Positions 26,044 through 35,755 of a stretch of 64,000 nt of DNA are shown one piece after another. The stretch is from Bacteroidales bacterium. GTDB lineage: Bacteria > Bacteroidota > Bacteroidia > Bacteroidales > UBA12077. The first letter of the stretch is position 1. Each line of letters starts with the position of its first letter. The notes under the pieces are model-generated. The model saw nothing but the letters and a program-made list of their open reading frames with translations, was not told where the DNA came from and made no database searches. The stretch is taken from positions 1 through 64,000 of the forward strand of contig WTBR01000041.1 of assembly GCA_013138975.1 (NCBI GenBank), written 5' to 3'. The position numbers and the translations under genes were made by a program.

Positions 26044-26886
26044 TTAAAATTCCCAAAGATCGTGTTCCATTTCAAAAAGTTCCTGCTTAATTCTTTCTCC
26101 CTCGTGTAAGCTATTTAATCCCTGCATATATTCCGTAATTTCTCTGTTATCATAAACATTTGTTTCTTTTACAATATAACTGCTAAATCTTCTTTGAAAA
26201 AATATGTCATCAAAACTTACTCGTTGAGCATCGTTATTTCTATTAAAAACTTCTTGTCCTGCTAACAATGGTCTTACTTCAGGAAAATAAATCCAAAATG
26301 TTCTTGTCTTTCTTAATTCGCCTGTCTCTATATCCATATACCTTCTAATTGGGCACACTCCTAACACTCTAATTCTCATCATAGAATGTTGTTTATCAAA
26401 GTACCATTGCTCCTTTATTTCATACTTATAAACTTCGTCATAACTTATTTCACCTTCAATTACAGTTTCCACTAACTCACCAGTATTTGGATCAGGTACT
26501 TGCTGTGTATCTGGTAAAGCATCAAATAATCCATAAACTTCATCTCTGGTAAATAATTCCCTAAATTCATCATCTTTATAAGCTGTTAGACCCTCATTAT
26601 TAATACCGTATATTAATAAACTTATTAAACTTTTTCTATCATCAACATCTTGCGTTGGAAAATAAAAAGGATGATTCATTTTTTCTCTACAGTCAATAAC
26701 TTGCCAAATCTTTTTATTCCACATTATATCGGCTTCTCGCACATGCGGATATGGAACCGGTCTTTTACCTGGAATATTTTCTTTAATATATATACCATCA
26801 TTTACATTCTGTGCATAACATTGTTGTTTGTTAAACATTGAGCCAATAATTCCGATAACAATAAAAACAACAAATAATTTTTTCAT
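26044..26886 (-). CDS. gldN: GldN, type IX secretion / gliding protein
   Basis: 280 residues with a signal peptide (about 1-25, ending CYAQ). The mature N part has VREADIMWNKKIWQVIDCREKMNHPFYFP, a conserved block of GldN/PorN. GldN is a periplasmic protein that associates with GldK lipoprotein rings at the outer membrane in the type IX secretion machine. It is the last gene of porP-gldK-gldL-gldM-gldN, 17 bp after gldM. Confidence 0.93.
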   Translation of the reverse strand: MKKLFVVFIVIGIIGSMFNKQQCYAQNVNDGIYIKENIPGKRPVPYPHVREADIMWNKKIWQVIDCREKMNHPFYFPTQDVDDRKSLISLLIYGINNEGLTAYKDDEFRELFTRDEVYGLFDALPDTQQVPDPNTGELVETVIEGEISYDEVYKYEIKEQWYFDKQHSMMRIRVLGVCPIRRYMDIETGELRKTRTFWIYFPEVRPLLAGQEVFNRNNDAQRVSFDDIFFQRRFSSYIVKETNVYDNREITEYMQGLNSLHEGERIKQELFEMEHDLWEF

Positions 26887-26903
26887 AGCAATATTTTTAA
26901 ATT

Positions 26904-28538
26904 TTACATTATTTCAAATACAATAGAAGCTAATTTTCTAACACTTCCATCAGGACCAATCGCTTTAACATCTTCTACATTTATTCTTTGTCCTTTTCTT
27001 AAATTTTTAATCAAATCTTGTTGTGCTTTTGTAAACACATTTCCTTTTGTTTTTGAATCAATAGTATAACCACCTCTATCAGTTGTTGATAAAGTAAATT
27101 CTGTAATTTTAAATTCCAAATCAAATTCAAAATTTTCCATATCTGCAATAACACCTGTTTGCGCTGCTAATACATTTCTTTGAATCTTTCCACCTTTTTT
27201 ACCCGCCACTTTCACAACAGGATCAGGTAAACCACGAACCCTAAATTGAACTGTTCCCATACTCCTACTAGCCCCATCTATTTCAGCTCTAACAGAAATT
27301 ATACTATTCCCAGGTCTTTTGGGATTTACTATGTATTCACCATCTCTTTGCTTTCTTATTGAACCGTTTGTCATAGAAGGAGATACTTTATCTCCGGGAA
27401 CTCCTGCAATAGATACACTAACTGGATTATCCACTCCTACATAAAATACATTCATTTTTGTTGGAGAAACTACCAAGTTAGTTTTCGCTATTTGATACTC
27501 ACGTTTAAAGGTTTTAGTAATGTACCCACCATCTGGACCCATTACCTTTATTAAACCACCCCATTTTTGCTTACCAAGGCTTGTGCTTAATCTTGAAAAT
27601 TTTCCTTTGCCTTCCAAAACATCTAATGAATCATACCTGCCTACCATATTATATTCGTAGACTCCTTCTTCATTCATGGTAGAATCATACTCTCCAATGT
27701 AAACAATAGGTGGAGCGGTAGTATCCAATGCTGCTAGGAAAACATCCGCCGTATATTCATTTCCTTGTAATATATAACTTGAATTGGGAATTACTGTTGC
27801 TTCTATTTTATTAACAGCAAAAGAACCAGCATCAATTTGAGCGTACAAATAATTTACAATTTCTGATTCAGAATTTCGAACATCGAGTTGTAATTTGGTT
27901 AACATTGGCAAGATAGCTGCTATAGGCATATGCCCTAAATGTTTTACTTCCCATACTTTATGTTCCCCATCCGGGCTTGGAGGAGGATCATTTGTATCTA
28001 AATTATTTTCTATTGATTTAATAACTCTTGTAGCGTCTACATCAACCAAACTTAAAAGTTCTTCTCTGTATTCAATTAATTTTTCTTTCAATTCAAACGC
28101 TTTTCCATCCATATTTGATCCTAACATGATCATATCTGAATAAGATGAGTTGTCTTTACCTTTTATATTCTCACCATGGATCGACCCATCTTCCAAAATA
28201 ACACCATCTTCTAGATCACCTTGTCCGCTTACTCTTATAATGTCATATTTTAGCTCTTGTATATAATCATATAACACTTGAGACAATGTTTGAACTTCAT
28301 CAGCCTTTTCCTTCCACGGTTTAACTTTGGTTTCATTCTGAGCGTATTGTTCATTAAATTCTTTATATAGAACTTGGTTTTTTAAACCGTAATTAATTGT
28401 CGTTTTAGTCAAACCTTCGTCAACTGAATTAAATGCATCCAAAACTGCCGCTGATACATTCAGAGCTAACATTGCTGTTAACACCAAATACATCATGCCA
28501 ATCATTTTTTGCCTAGGGGTTTCTTTTCCGTGACCCAT
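26904..28538 (-). CDS. gldM: GldM, type IX secretion motor/shaft protein
   Basis: 544 residues. N-terminal pattern GHGKETPRQKMIGMMYLVLTAM followed by the single TM helix (MYLVLTAMLALNVSAAVLDAF), then a long periplasmic part of strand-rich domains (D1-D4 in known structures). GldM dimers pass through the GldL ring and carry proton-motive-force-driven rotation to the outer-membrane part of the system. The length is close to known GldM/PorM (about 510-520). Confidence 0.95.
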   Translation of the reverse strand: MGHGKETPRQKMIGMMYLVLTAMLALNVSAAVLDAFNSVDEGLTKTTINYGLKNQVLYKEFNEQYAQNETKVKPWKEKADEVQTLSQVLYDYIQELKYDIIRVSGQGDLEDGVILEDGSIHGENIKGKDNSSYSDMIMLGSNMDGKAFELKEKLIEYREELLSLVDVDATRVIKSIENNLDTNDPPPSPDGEHKVWEVKHLGHMPIAAILPMLTKLQLDVRNSESEIVNYLYAQIDAGSFAVNKIEATVIPNSSYILQGNEYTADVFLAALDTTAPPIVYIGEYDSTMNEEGVYEYNMVGRYDSLDVLEGKGKFSRLSTSLGKQKWGGLIKVMGPDGGYITKTFKREYQIAKTNLVVSPTKMNVFYVGVDNPVSVSIAGVPGDKVSPSMTNGSIRKQRDGEYIVNPKRPGNSIISVRAEIDGASRSMGTVQFRVRGLPDPVVKVAGKKGGKIQRNVLAAQTGVIADMENFEFDLEFKITEFTLSTTDRGGYTIDSKTKGNVFTKAQQDLIKNLRKGQRINVEDVKAIGPDGSVRKLASIVFEIM

Positions 28539-28563
28539 AACTAGTTATTTTCTGAAAAACAAA

Positions 28564-29529
28564 TTATTTGTTTGAACTATTCATAGCTGACAACATACTG
28601 CCATAAACATTATTTAAAGCAGCTAAATTATTATTTAACCTAGCGATTTCTTCTCTATAAACATTTGTTTCATCAACAGAACCTTTCAAGTTCTCCATAA
28701 TTCCACCAAGATCATTATATAAATTCTTTGATGTTTTAAGGTGCTCATTAGAATTCTGCATTTGTAATTCATAAACAGAATTTAATGCTGATAAATTCTT
28801 ATTTAAAGATTCCAATTTTTCATTATATGTCTGATTTCCTTTTGAAATCATTTCGATATTTGACTGTATCTTTTCTTCTGTGTCTTTATAATTTATAAGG
28901 AAGCCATCACTAGCCTGAGCGAATTGTTCTGCAACATTTTTACTCGTTTCACTAATTGCTTCTGAAGAATCTTTATAGGCTCCAACCAAATTCTCAACCG
29001 ATGAACTCAATTGTTCCGCTGATTGCCCATAAGTCTCTGTCATTGAAGAAACTGATTCTGAAGCCGCTTGGATATTATCTACAAATTGGTTAGTTGCTTG
29101 TGCTGCATCCGAAACATTCATTAAGTTTTGTGTAGTCTGATTTAAATTTTTCAATCCCTTTCCAAGTTTCTCAAACAATTCCGGTTTAATATCTGCATTT
29201 TCTAACATTTGGTCGAGTGCTCCGAAACCTCCTCCTCCTGAAGATCTTACTTCTCTTGATACAGGAGTAAAATCCTCATCTTCGCTAATTCCAGCTAACT
29301 CAGGATAAGCTAATGTCCAATCTACTTCCTCATGCAGAGGTTCAAAGGCGGAAAAAATAAAAATTACTACTTCTGTACCCATACCTATAATTAACATAGG
29401 CGAGGCAAAGGGCCAGTGCATAATTTTAAATAAAGCACCCATAATTACAACAGCTGCTCCCAAACCATACAATTTACCCATAAAGTTCTTCCAACCTGAG
29501 CTTTGGGTTAATTCTGCAAAATTAATCAT
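28564..29529 (-). CDS. gldL: GldL, type IX secretion motor ring protein
   Basis: 321 residues. Two N-terminal TM helices (GKLYGLGAAVVIMGALFKIMH and MLIIGMGTEVVIFIFSAFEP) carry the conserved KIMHWP loop and the membrane glutamate (MGTEVV) needed for proton flow. The rest is a long cytoplasmic, largely coiled-coil part (about 130-320), rich in Gln, Asn and Ser. This makes it longer than the Flavobacterium protein (about 215) and similar to PorL. It lies 25 bp upstream of gldM. Confidence 0.95.
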   Translation of the reverse strand: MINFAELTQSSGWKNFMGKLYGLGAAVVIMGALFKIMHWPFASPMLIIGMGTEVVIFIFSAFEPLHEEVDWTLAYPELAGISEDEDFTPVSREVRSSGGGGFGALDQMLENADIKPELFEKLGKGLKNLNQTTQNLMNVSDAAQATNQFVDNIQAASESVSSMTETYGQSAEQLSSSVENLVGAYKDSSEAISETSKNVAEQFAQASDGFLINYKDTEEKIQSNIEMISKGNQTYNEKLESLNKNLSALNSVYELQMQNSNEHLKTSKNLYNDLGGIMENLKGSVDETNVYREEIARLNNNLAALNNVYGSMLSAMNSSNK

Positions 29530-29561
29530 AACACAAACTTTTAAGTTTATATAAACAATTA

Positions 29562-30890
29562 TTAATTAACTCCGAGATATGAACGTACACATCTGAAGCC
29601 TATAGAGGCTTTTGAAGAATCCTGAAATTCGTATGCTCTTGTTCCATTTTGTAAAAAATAACCTATATCTTTCCATGAGCCACCTCTTACTACTTTTCTT
29701 TTCATAGATACAGGGTCGCCTGGTAATGCTTCATAATTATAATCTGGATTCATATCATGCATAAAGCTATAAGCTGATTCATCAAAGGAATTTGCAGTCC
29801 ATTCAGCAACGTTTCCTGCCATATCAAAAAGTCCATATTCATTTGGGGAATAACTTCCAACAGCAACAGGAATCATTCCTCCATCATCAACATAATTTCC
29901 TCTTAAAGGTTTAAAGTTTGCCACAAAACATCCTTGTTTATTTCTTGTATACATACCACCCCATGGATACATTGATAAATCTAAGTTTCCTCTTGCTCCA
30001 TATTCCCATTCGGTTTCGCTTGGCAATCTGTAATCTTGAACAAAACCCTCACCATTTCTCATTAACTCGTTATTCAATAATTGAGTTCTCCAAATTGTAA
30101 AAGCTCTGGCTTGTTTCCAGTTAACACCTACAACAGGGTAGTTATCATAAGAAGGATGCCAAAAATACATATTTGTATAAGGCTCGTTAAATGAATATGT
30201 GAAATCACTTATCCAACAAAGCGTATCAGGATAAACGTTAATAACGTCTCTTAAAACAAAAGCAGAACGATCTTCCACATCCATTATTTCACCTTGTGCA
30301 TTCATTGCAGAACCAGAATATTCTTTAGTATCAAAATTATATTGATTTGATTTCTTAGCAGCTTGTTTCATATCAACTCGATAATATTCGAACATAAGTT
30401 TTCGAGTATCTATCTCCTTACGACGATAAAATCTCTCGTGCTCAGCCAAATATAATTCGTTCAATATTTCCGCTTGCTCTTCATCTAACATATCTATTTC
30501 TGTCTCCCAATTAATAATAGGCGGCTCAATTGGATTACCAAATTCATCTTCTGAAATAAGAAAATCCTCTATTTGTTCACCTAATTTTCTACGCATAATG
30601 GAATCACGAACATAGTATACAAATTGACGGTATTCATTATTCGTAATTTCTGTATCGTCCATCCAAAAAGCATCAACAGAAACAGTTCTTTGGTAGGCAG
30701 TCATTGCCCAGGCTACATCCTGATCACTTGGACCCATGTTAAAACTTCCCATAGGTACAAAAACCATTCCATGAGGAACAGATTCAAACCACGGTTTTCT
30801 ACCTTCAACACCCGATAATTCTCCAACATTGTAATTACTACAACTAAAAGAAATTGCAAATAGTATACTTATAACAAGTAATTTTTTCAT
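29562..30890 (-). CDS. gldK: GldK, type IX secretion outer-membrane ring lipoprotein
   Basis: 442 residues. Lipoprotein signal with Cys17 (AISFSCS). The mature protein has a formylglycine-generating-enzyme-like (FGE-sulfatase) fold: HGMVFVPMGSFNMGPSDQD at the start, RLPSETEWEYGARG in the middle, and the closing block RKVVRGGSWKDIGY ... SKASIGFRCVR. FGE catalytic cysteines are not needed in GldK and are not evident. It forms the periplasmic ring with GldN. Confidence 0.95.
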   Translation of the reverse strand: MKKLLVISILFAISFSCSNYNVGELSGVEGRKPWFESVPHGMVFVPMGSFNMGPSDQDVAWAMTAYQRTVSVDAFWMDDTEITNNEYRQFVYYVRDSIMRRKLGEQIEDFLISEDEFGNPIEPPIINWETEIDMLDEEQAEILNELYLAEHERFYRRKEIDTRKLMFEYYRVDMKQAAKKSNQYNFDTKEYSGSAMNAQGEIMDVEDRSAFVLRDVINVYPDTLCWISDFTYSFNEPYTNMYFWHPSYDNYPVVGVNWKQARAFTIWRTQLLNNELMRNGEGFVQDYRLPSETEWEYGARGNLDLSMYPWGGMYTRNKQGCFVANFKPLRGNYVDDGGMIPVAVGSYSPNEYGLFDMAGNVAEWTANSFDESAYSFMHDMNPDYNYEALPGDPVSMKRKVVRGGSWKDIGYFLQNGTRAYEFQDSSKASIGFRCVRSYLGVN

Positions 30891-30948
30891 GATATCTTAT
30901 ATTAATTTTGCAAAATAACAATAATTCTTCAATTTCGTATTATATATT

Positions 30949-31905
30949 TTATAAAAATCTTATACTCTTATACTTTTCTGGAGTTTTATCTTTTTTAACA
31001 TCCAAACAAAACCCCATCATAATTTCATGTGTTCCATTATTATAACCTATTAAATCTGAGACAATAAAGTCGTATGAATAACTAACTTTAGCCCAATTAA
31101 ATAGCTCTAATCCAAATATTCCAGAAATTGCATTATCTGTTCTTAAAGAAACGCCACCCCATATCTTTTTATTGTATTCAAATAATGCGTTTATAGCCAA
31201 CTGAGTATTTATACCATCAGATTGCACAAATATATTTGGTTTAAATTCTAATAATGGATTGGCGAAAGGTAAATTGTACCCCGCTGTTATATAATAATGT
31301 CTTTTAAGTGCTACTTTTGTTGTTGCTGTGCCTTCCATACTGCTAAACTCGAATTCAGAACCTAATAAATGAGTTGAGGAAATTCCCAAATATACATTCT
31401 GTGTCTTATAATATAGTCCGAACCCAAAATCTAAAAAGTTAAGTTCATTACTTCCATCATCAGGAATTGCTGGATCATCACTTGCATTTCCCCCATCAGA
31501 AGGAATCCATTCTGAACCATCTAAATCAATCGCAGAGTTAGCAACACCCCATTTTATACCAATACCCAATTTCCCGTTTCCAACTGTTTGCTTATATGCA
31601 ATTGATAAATTAATTTTAAAATTCTTGTCAAATCCCAGCTCATCGTTTTCAAGAGAAACTCCTAATCCTAATCTGTTTTTTATTGCTGCATCAACATTAA
31701 AAACTGTAATAGAAGGAGCTCCTTCAAATCCAGACCATTGACTTCTTTGAAGCGCATAGGCACAAATTTTATCCTCACTTCCTGCATAACCAGGGTTTGT
31801 GAGTAACTGCGTGTACATATTTTGAGTAAACTGAGGATCCTGTTGCGCTTTTAACAGCAAAGAAACTACCATGAAAATGGCAAGAAACAGTGACTTTTTT
31901 CCCAT
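30949..31905 (-). CDS. porP: PorP/SprF-family type IX secretion outer-membrane protein
   Basis: Start chosen at 31905 because the signal peptide reads MGKKSLFLAIFMVVSLLLKAQ; the ATG at 31926 adds seven residues. The mature start QQDPQFTQNMYTQLLTNPGYAGSEDKICAYALQRSQW is the hallmark of the PorP/SprF family (DPQFTQ, NPGYAGS). It is an outer-membrane barrel that sits next to gldKLMN in most Bacteroidota and helps anchor secreted adhesins. A -7-like box (TACTTTTG on the minus strand, 31943-31950) lies upstream, though the -33 element is weak. It is the first gene of the operon. Confidence 0.92.
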   Translation of the reverse strand: MGKKSLFLAIFMVVSLLLKAQQDPQFTQNMYTQLLTNPGYAGSEDKICAYALQRSQWSGFEGAPSITVFNVDAAIKNRLGLGVSLENDELGFDKNFKINLSIAYKQTVGNGKLGIGIKWGVANSAIDLDGSEWIPSDGGNASDDPAIPDDGSNELNFLDFGFGLYYKTQNVYLGISSTHLLGSEFEFSSMEGTATTKVALKRHYYITAGYNLPFANPLLEFKPNIFVQSDGINTQLAINALFEYNKKIWGGVSLRTDNAISGIFGLELFNWAKVSYSYDFIVSDLIGYNNGTHEIMMGFCLDVKKDKTPEKYKSIRFL

Positions 31906-32098
31906 ATTAAATACCGTATACCTCAATTATATTAATGATTACCAAAAGTAAAATAAATAAAAATAATATTTCTAAACAAATTTTATGAACAATTAAATGT
32001 TCGTATCTAATGTAAAGATACATCTTTTATACTGTGGAAAAATAATAAAGTTACTATTGGTTATTATTTTTTAATAAAAAATCAGAATGCGGTTTTTG

Positions 32099-33250
32099 TT
32101 AATTCAGTTTTTGAAATGCTTTTAACCATCTCTCTGGAACATCTCCATTTCCTGCCTCTTTGTAATCATCATGAGTACACGATATTAAAACATAACTTTT
32201 AAGAGTAGGAACTTCTACCCACCAACGACTTGTTTTTTCACTTTTATAAAATACAATTTCTTGATCGAAACCATCTATATTAACAATAAACCTTTTATAA
32301 TTTTTATCGTTATCAAGAGGGTGTTCGGTAATTTTATTAAGATGTCCGTCAATAAAATACCATAGTATTTGGGCGATTAAGTGCGCAGTTTGATAATTTA
32401 TATCTGAAGCAAAATGATAATCATAAATTCCAAATGAAGTTAGCTTAGTACTTAAACCAGCATATCGCGCTAATTGACAGATTTCTTCACCAAAATAACC
32501 ATTAGGAGAAGGGTTTTCTTGCCCAAAAGCATCTGACTGTCTTACAGAAGAAATATTTAGTCCAATAATATCTGCATCCCTAAAAACAGGTTCTACATCT
32601 CTTATCTTAGATCGAATATTTCCAAGTCTATAAAAGGAGTGTAACTGGTCTGAAAGATATTTTGTAATTTTAGAATTAACAAAATGTGTTTGATATCCAA
32701 TATTTGAAAAAGAGAATAAGGATTCATTGTTTTCTAGTATTATCTTCCACAAAGGTGATCTATATTCCCTTTCGCTGTTTTCAGTTATATTAATCTTACT
32801 ATCAATAGAAACAATATTTATTTTCTGATCAAGCATTTGATAAGCCAGATAATTTGGATAAATTATATCTTCTGATGATCCTATTATAATAGGTGTAATA
32901 TTTAATGAGATTAATTCAACAAGGACATCTCTTAAACCAACTGAATGATCATTCGCTGTTTTTCCTTGTTTTAAATTTCCTAAATCGTATATCTTAATTT
33001 GTTTACTAAAAGAAGACAAGCTATAAAAATATTCTCTTATTTTTAACAAGCCTTTGATCGACTCCTCAGTTTTGTTTGTGTAATTATTTACAACACCAAG
33101 TATGGCTATATTAAAACTCTCAATATTCTTTATTTTATTTTCACTTGTATTGATCGAACAATAAGAATATAGTTGTTCTTTTGAATTGATATAATCTTTA
33201 TATTCAAAATCTACATTAACCGGATCAAAATAATCATTTAAGTTCATCAA
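32099..33250 (-). CDS. Arginase-fold protein with degenerate metal site (formimidoylglutamase-like)
   Basis: 383 residues with the ureohydrolase fold pattern. Relatives are often annotated formimidoylglutamase. The three metal-binding motifs of active ureohydrolases are changed: the GGDHS position reads GSSED (124-128), DAHxD reads SIDSKIN (148-154), and SxDxDxxDP reads LNISSVRQSDA (231-241). Most Mn ligands are therefore missing and catalysis is unlikely. The gene lies between the type IX secretion operon and topA, in the same direction. A structural or regulatory role is inferred; annotation as an active formimidoylglutamase would be unsafe. Confidence 0.75.
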   Translation of the reverse strand: MMNLNDYFDPVNVDFEYKDYINSKEQLYSYCSINTSENKIKNIESFNIAILGVVNNYTNKTEESIKGLLKIREYFYSLSSFSKQIKIYDLGNLKQGKTANDHSVGLRDVLVELISLNITPIIIGSSEDIIYPNYLAYQMLDQKINIVSIDSKINITENSEREYRSPLWKIILENNESLFSFSNIGYQTHFVNSKITKYLSDQLHSFYRLGNIRSKIRDVEPVFRDADIIGLNISSVRQSDAFGQENPSPNGYFGEEICQLARYAGLSTKLTSFGIYDYHFASDINYQTAHLIAQILWYFIDGHLNKITEHPLDNDKNYKRFIVNIDGFDQEIVFYKSEKTSRWWVEVPTLKSYVLISCTHDDYKEAGNGDVPERWLKAFQKLN

Positions 33251-33285
33251 TTTAATATAGCTTAATTCCTACAAATTAAAAAATC

Positions 33286-35634
33286 TTATTTTTTTGTTGT
33301 TTTCTTTTTAGCAACAATCTTTTTAGTCTTCTTTACTTTCCCTTTTTTTCCTGTTTTTTCTTCAGCTTTAATAATATCCATACATTGCTCAAGAGTTAAT
33401 TTGCTCGCTTCAATCTCTTTAGATATTTTATAATTATTCTTGTTGTATGAAATATATGGACCCCAACGACCATTAAGCACCTGTACTTCTGGATCTTCTT
33501 CAAAAATCTTTATTGTTTTTAAACGATCTTTTTCTCTTTTTTCTTCTATTAATTCAATTGCACGATCAAGTTCAATCTTATATGGGTTTTCTTCCTTTGG
33601 TAAAGAAACAAATTTTGAATCATGTCTTACATAAGGTCCAAAACGTCCTATTGAAACTACTACCTTCTTATCTTCATATTGCCCCAAATCTCTTGGCAGC
33701 TTAAACAACTCCAATGCTTCTTCAAGTGTTATTGTTTCAAGATGCTGACCTCTTTGAAGTGATGCAAATCTTGGTTTTTCCTCGTCATCCTTAGACCCAA
33801 TTTGAACCATCGCTCCATAAGGTCCAATTTTTGCAATAATGGGTTTCCCTGAAGTAGGATCATCTCCTAGGGCTCTTTCACCAACACTTCTACTTGATGT
33901 TTCGAGAGTATTTTCTACTGTTTTATGAAATGGCTTATAAAACTTATCAATCATTTTTGACCAAATAAGTTTTCCATTTGCTATCTCATCAAACTCTTCT
34001 TCTACAGATGCCGTAAAATTATAATTCAATATTTCATCAAAATGTTCGGAAAGAAAATCAGTTACAACCATTCCTATATCAGTTGGGAAAAGTTTCTTTT
34101 TTTCTGCTCCGGTTATTTCTTTTTTCTTTTGCTCTTTAATTTCATTATTACTTAATATATATGATATATATTCTCGATCTTTTCCTTCTCTATCTTCTTT
34201 AATAACATAACCTCTATTCTGAATTGTATATATGGTAGGGGCATAAGTTGACGGACGTCCAATCCCAAGTTCTTCCAATTTTTTAACTAAACTTGCTTCA
34301 GTAAATCTTGCTGGGTGGTGTGTAAATCGTTCAACAGCACCGATCGAATTATATTCTACATCTTCACCTTTATTAACTGCAGGTAACAATCCTTTTACTT
34401 CTTCTTCGTTTTCATCATCAGTTGATTCTAAATAGACCTTAAGAAAACCATCAAACTTTAATACTTCTCCTACTGCAACAAACTTATGTTCATCATTCGA
34501 CAAATTTATAGAGATTGTCGTTTTTTCCAACTGAGCTTCACTCATTTGAGAAGCGACTGTTCTTTTCCAAATTAAATCATACAATCTTTTTTCTCCATCT
34601 GTTCCGGAAACTTCTTGATTTTCAATAAAGGTTGGCCTGATTGCTTCGTGAGCCTCTTGAGCACCTTTTGATTTTGTCTTGAAATTTCTTGTTTTCAGAT
34701 ATTTTTCTCCATACTCATTTAATATAACGTTTTTAGCTGCACCAATTGCCATTGTTGATAAGTTAACCGAGTCAGTTCTCATATATGTTATTTTCCCTGC
34801 TTCGTATAATTTTTGTGCAACAGACATCGTTTGACCAACAGAAAATCCTAGTTTTCGACTTGCCTCTTGCTGCAATGTTGATGTAGTAAATGGTGCGGAA
34901 GGTGATTTCTTTCCCGGTTTTTTTACAACATCTGTAATATTATATGCTGCCTTTTTACATTTCTCTAACAATTCTAATGTTTTTTCAGGAGATTTAATCC
35001 TCTCAGACAAATCTGCTTTTAACTCTTCGTTTTTGTTAGTTTTAAATAGCCCCGTTATTTTAAAGAAGGATTCACTTTTAAAATTTATTATCTCTCTTTC
35101 TCGTTCAACAAGCAACTTAACTGCAACAGACTGCACTCTACCTGCTGAAAGAGAAGGTCTTACTTTTTTCCATAATACTGGAGATAATTCAAAACCTACC
35201 AATCTATCCAAGATTCTTCTTGCTTGCTGAGCATTAACAAGATTTTCGTCAATCAATCTAGGAGTTTTTATTGCACCTTGTATAGCTTCTTTTGTAATTT
35301 CATGAAAAACAATTCTTTTTGTTTTCTTAATATCAAGATCAAGTTCCTTCAGTAAATGCCATGCTATAGCCTCTCCCTCGCGGTCTTCATCAGATGCTAG
35401 CCAAACAATTTTTGCATCCTTTGCTAATTTCTTTAATTCCTTTACGATTGCTTTTTTATCATCTGGAACGATATATTGTGGTTCATAATCTTTCTCTATA
35501 TCAATCCCTAAATTCTTTTTTGCTAAATCTCTTATATGACCAAAACTGGATTTGACCTGAAAATCTTTTCCCAAAAACTTCTCTATTGTCTTTGCTTTTG
35601 CAGGAGACTCAACTATTACTAAATTTTCTACCAT
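33286..35634 (-). CDS. topA: DNA topoisomerase I
   Basis: Start chosen at 35634 (MVENLVIVESPAKAKTIEKFLG); a further in-frame ATG at 35670 adds a non-conserved leader. The TOPRIM domain has ESPAKAKT at the start and SDEDREGEAIAWHL. The catalytic tyrosine lies in GKITYMRTDSV. C-terminal repeats of the topoisomerase C_Rpt type (NPYKIELDRAIELI; VLNGRWGPYISYNKNNYKI) replace zinc fingers, and the protein ends in a Lys-rich tail. It relaxes negative supercoils. About 782 residues, normal for the phylum. Confidence 0.96.
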   Translation of the reverse strand: MVENLVIVESPAKAKTIEKFLGKDFQVKSSFGHIRDLAKKNLGIDIEKDYEPQYIVPDDKKAIVKELKKLAKDAKIVWLASDEDREGEAIAWHLLKELDLDIKKTKRIVFHEITKEAIQGAIKTPRLIDENLVNAQQARRILDRLVGFELSPVLWKKVRPSLSAGRVQSVAVKLLVEREREIINFKSESFFKITGLFKTNKNEELKADLSERIKSPEKTLELLEKCKKAAYNITDVVKKPGKKSPSAPFTTSTLQQEASRKLGFSVGQTMSVAQKLYEAGKITYMRTDSVNLSTMAIGAAKNVILNEYGEKYLKTRNFKTKSKGAQEAHEAIRPTFIENQEVSGTDGEKRLYDLIWKRTVASQMSEAQLEKTTISINLSNDEHKFVAVGEVLKFDGFLKVYLESTDDENEEEVKGLLPAVNKGEDVEYNSIGAVERFTHHPARFTEASLVKKLEELGIGRPSTYAPTIYTIQNRGYVIKEDREGKDREYISYILSNNEIKEQKKKEITGAEKKKLFPTDIGMVVTDFLSEHFDEILNYNFTASVEEEFDEIANGKLIWSKMIDKFYKPFHKTVENTLETSSRSVGERALGDDPTSGKPIIAKIGPYGAMVQIGSKDDEEKPRFASLQRGQHLETITLEEALELFKLPRDLGQYEDKKVVVSIGRFGPYVRHDSKFVSLPKEENPYKIELDRAIELIEEKREKDRLKTIKIFEEDPEVQVLNGRWGPYISYNKNNYKISKEIEASKLTLEQCMDIIKAEEKTGKKGKVKKTKKIVAKKKTTKK

Positions 35635-35755
35635 GAATATTTTGATTTTGAAAATACCTAAAAACGTCACAAAATTAATATAAATAGTATTTTATGTTCT
35701 ATATTTTGAATTAAATATTATTTATTATTTTTACGACCTAGCTAATAACAGCAAT

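Noticed and set aside
32099..33250. Active formimidoylglutamase in histidine degradation
   Set aside because: Metal ligands are missing and no hut genes are near.
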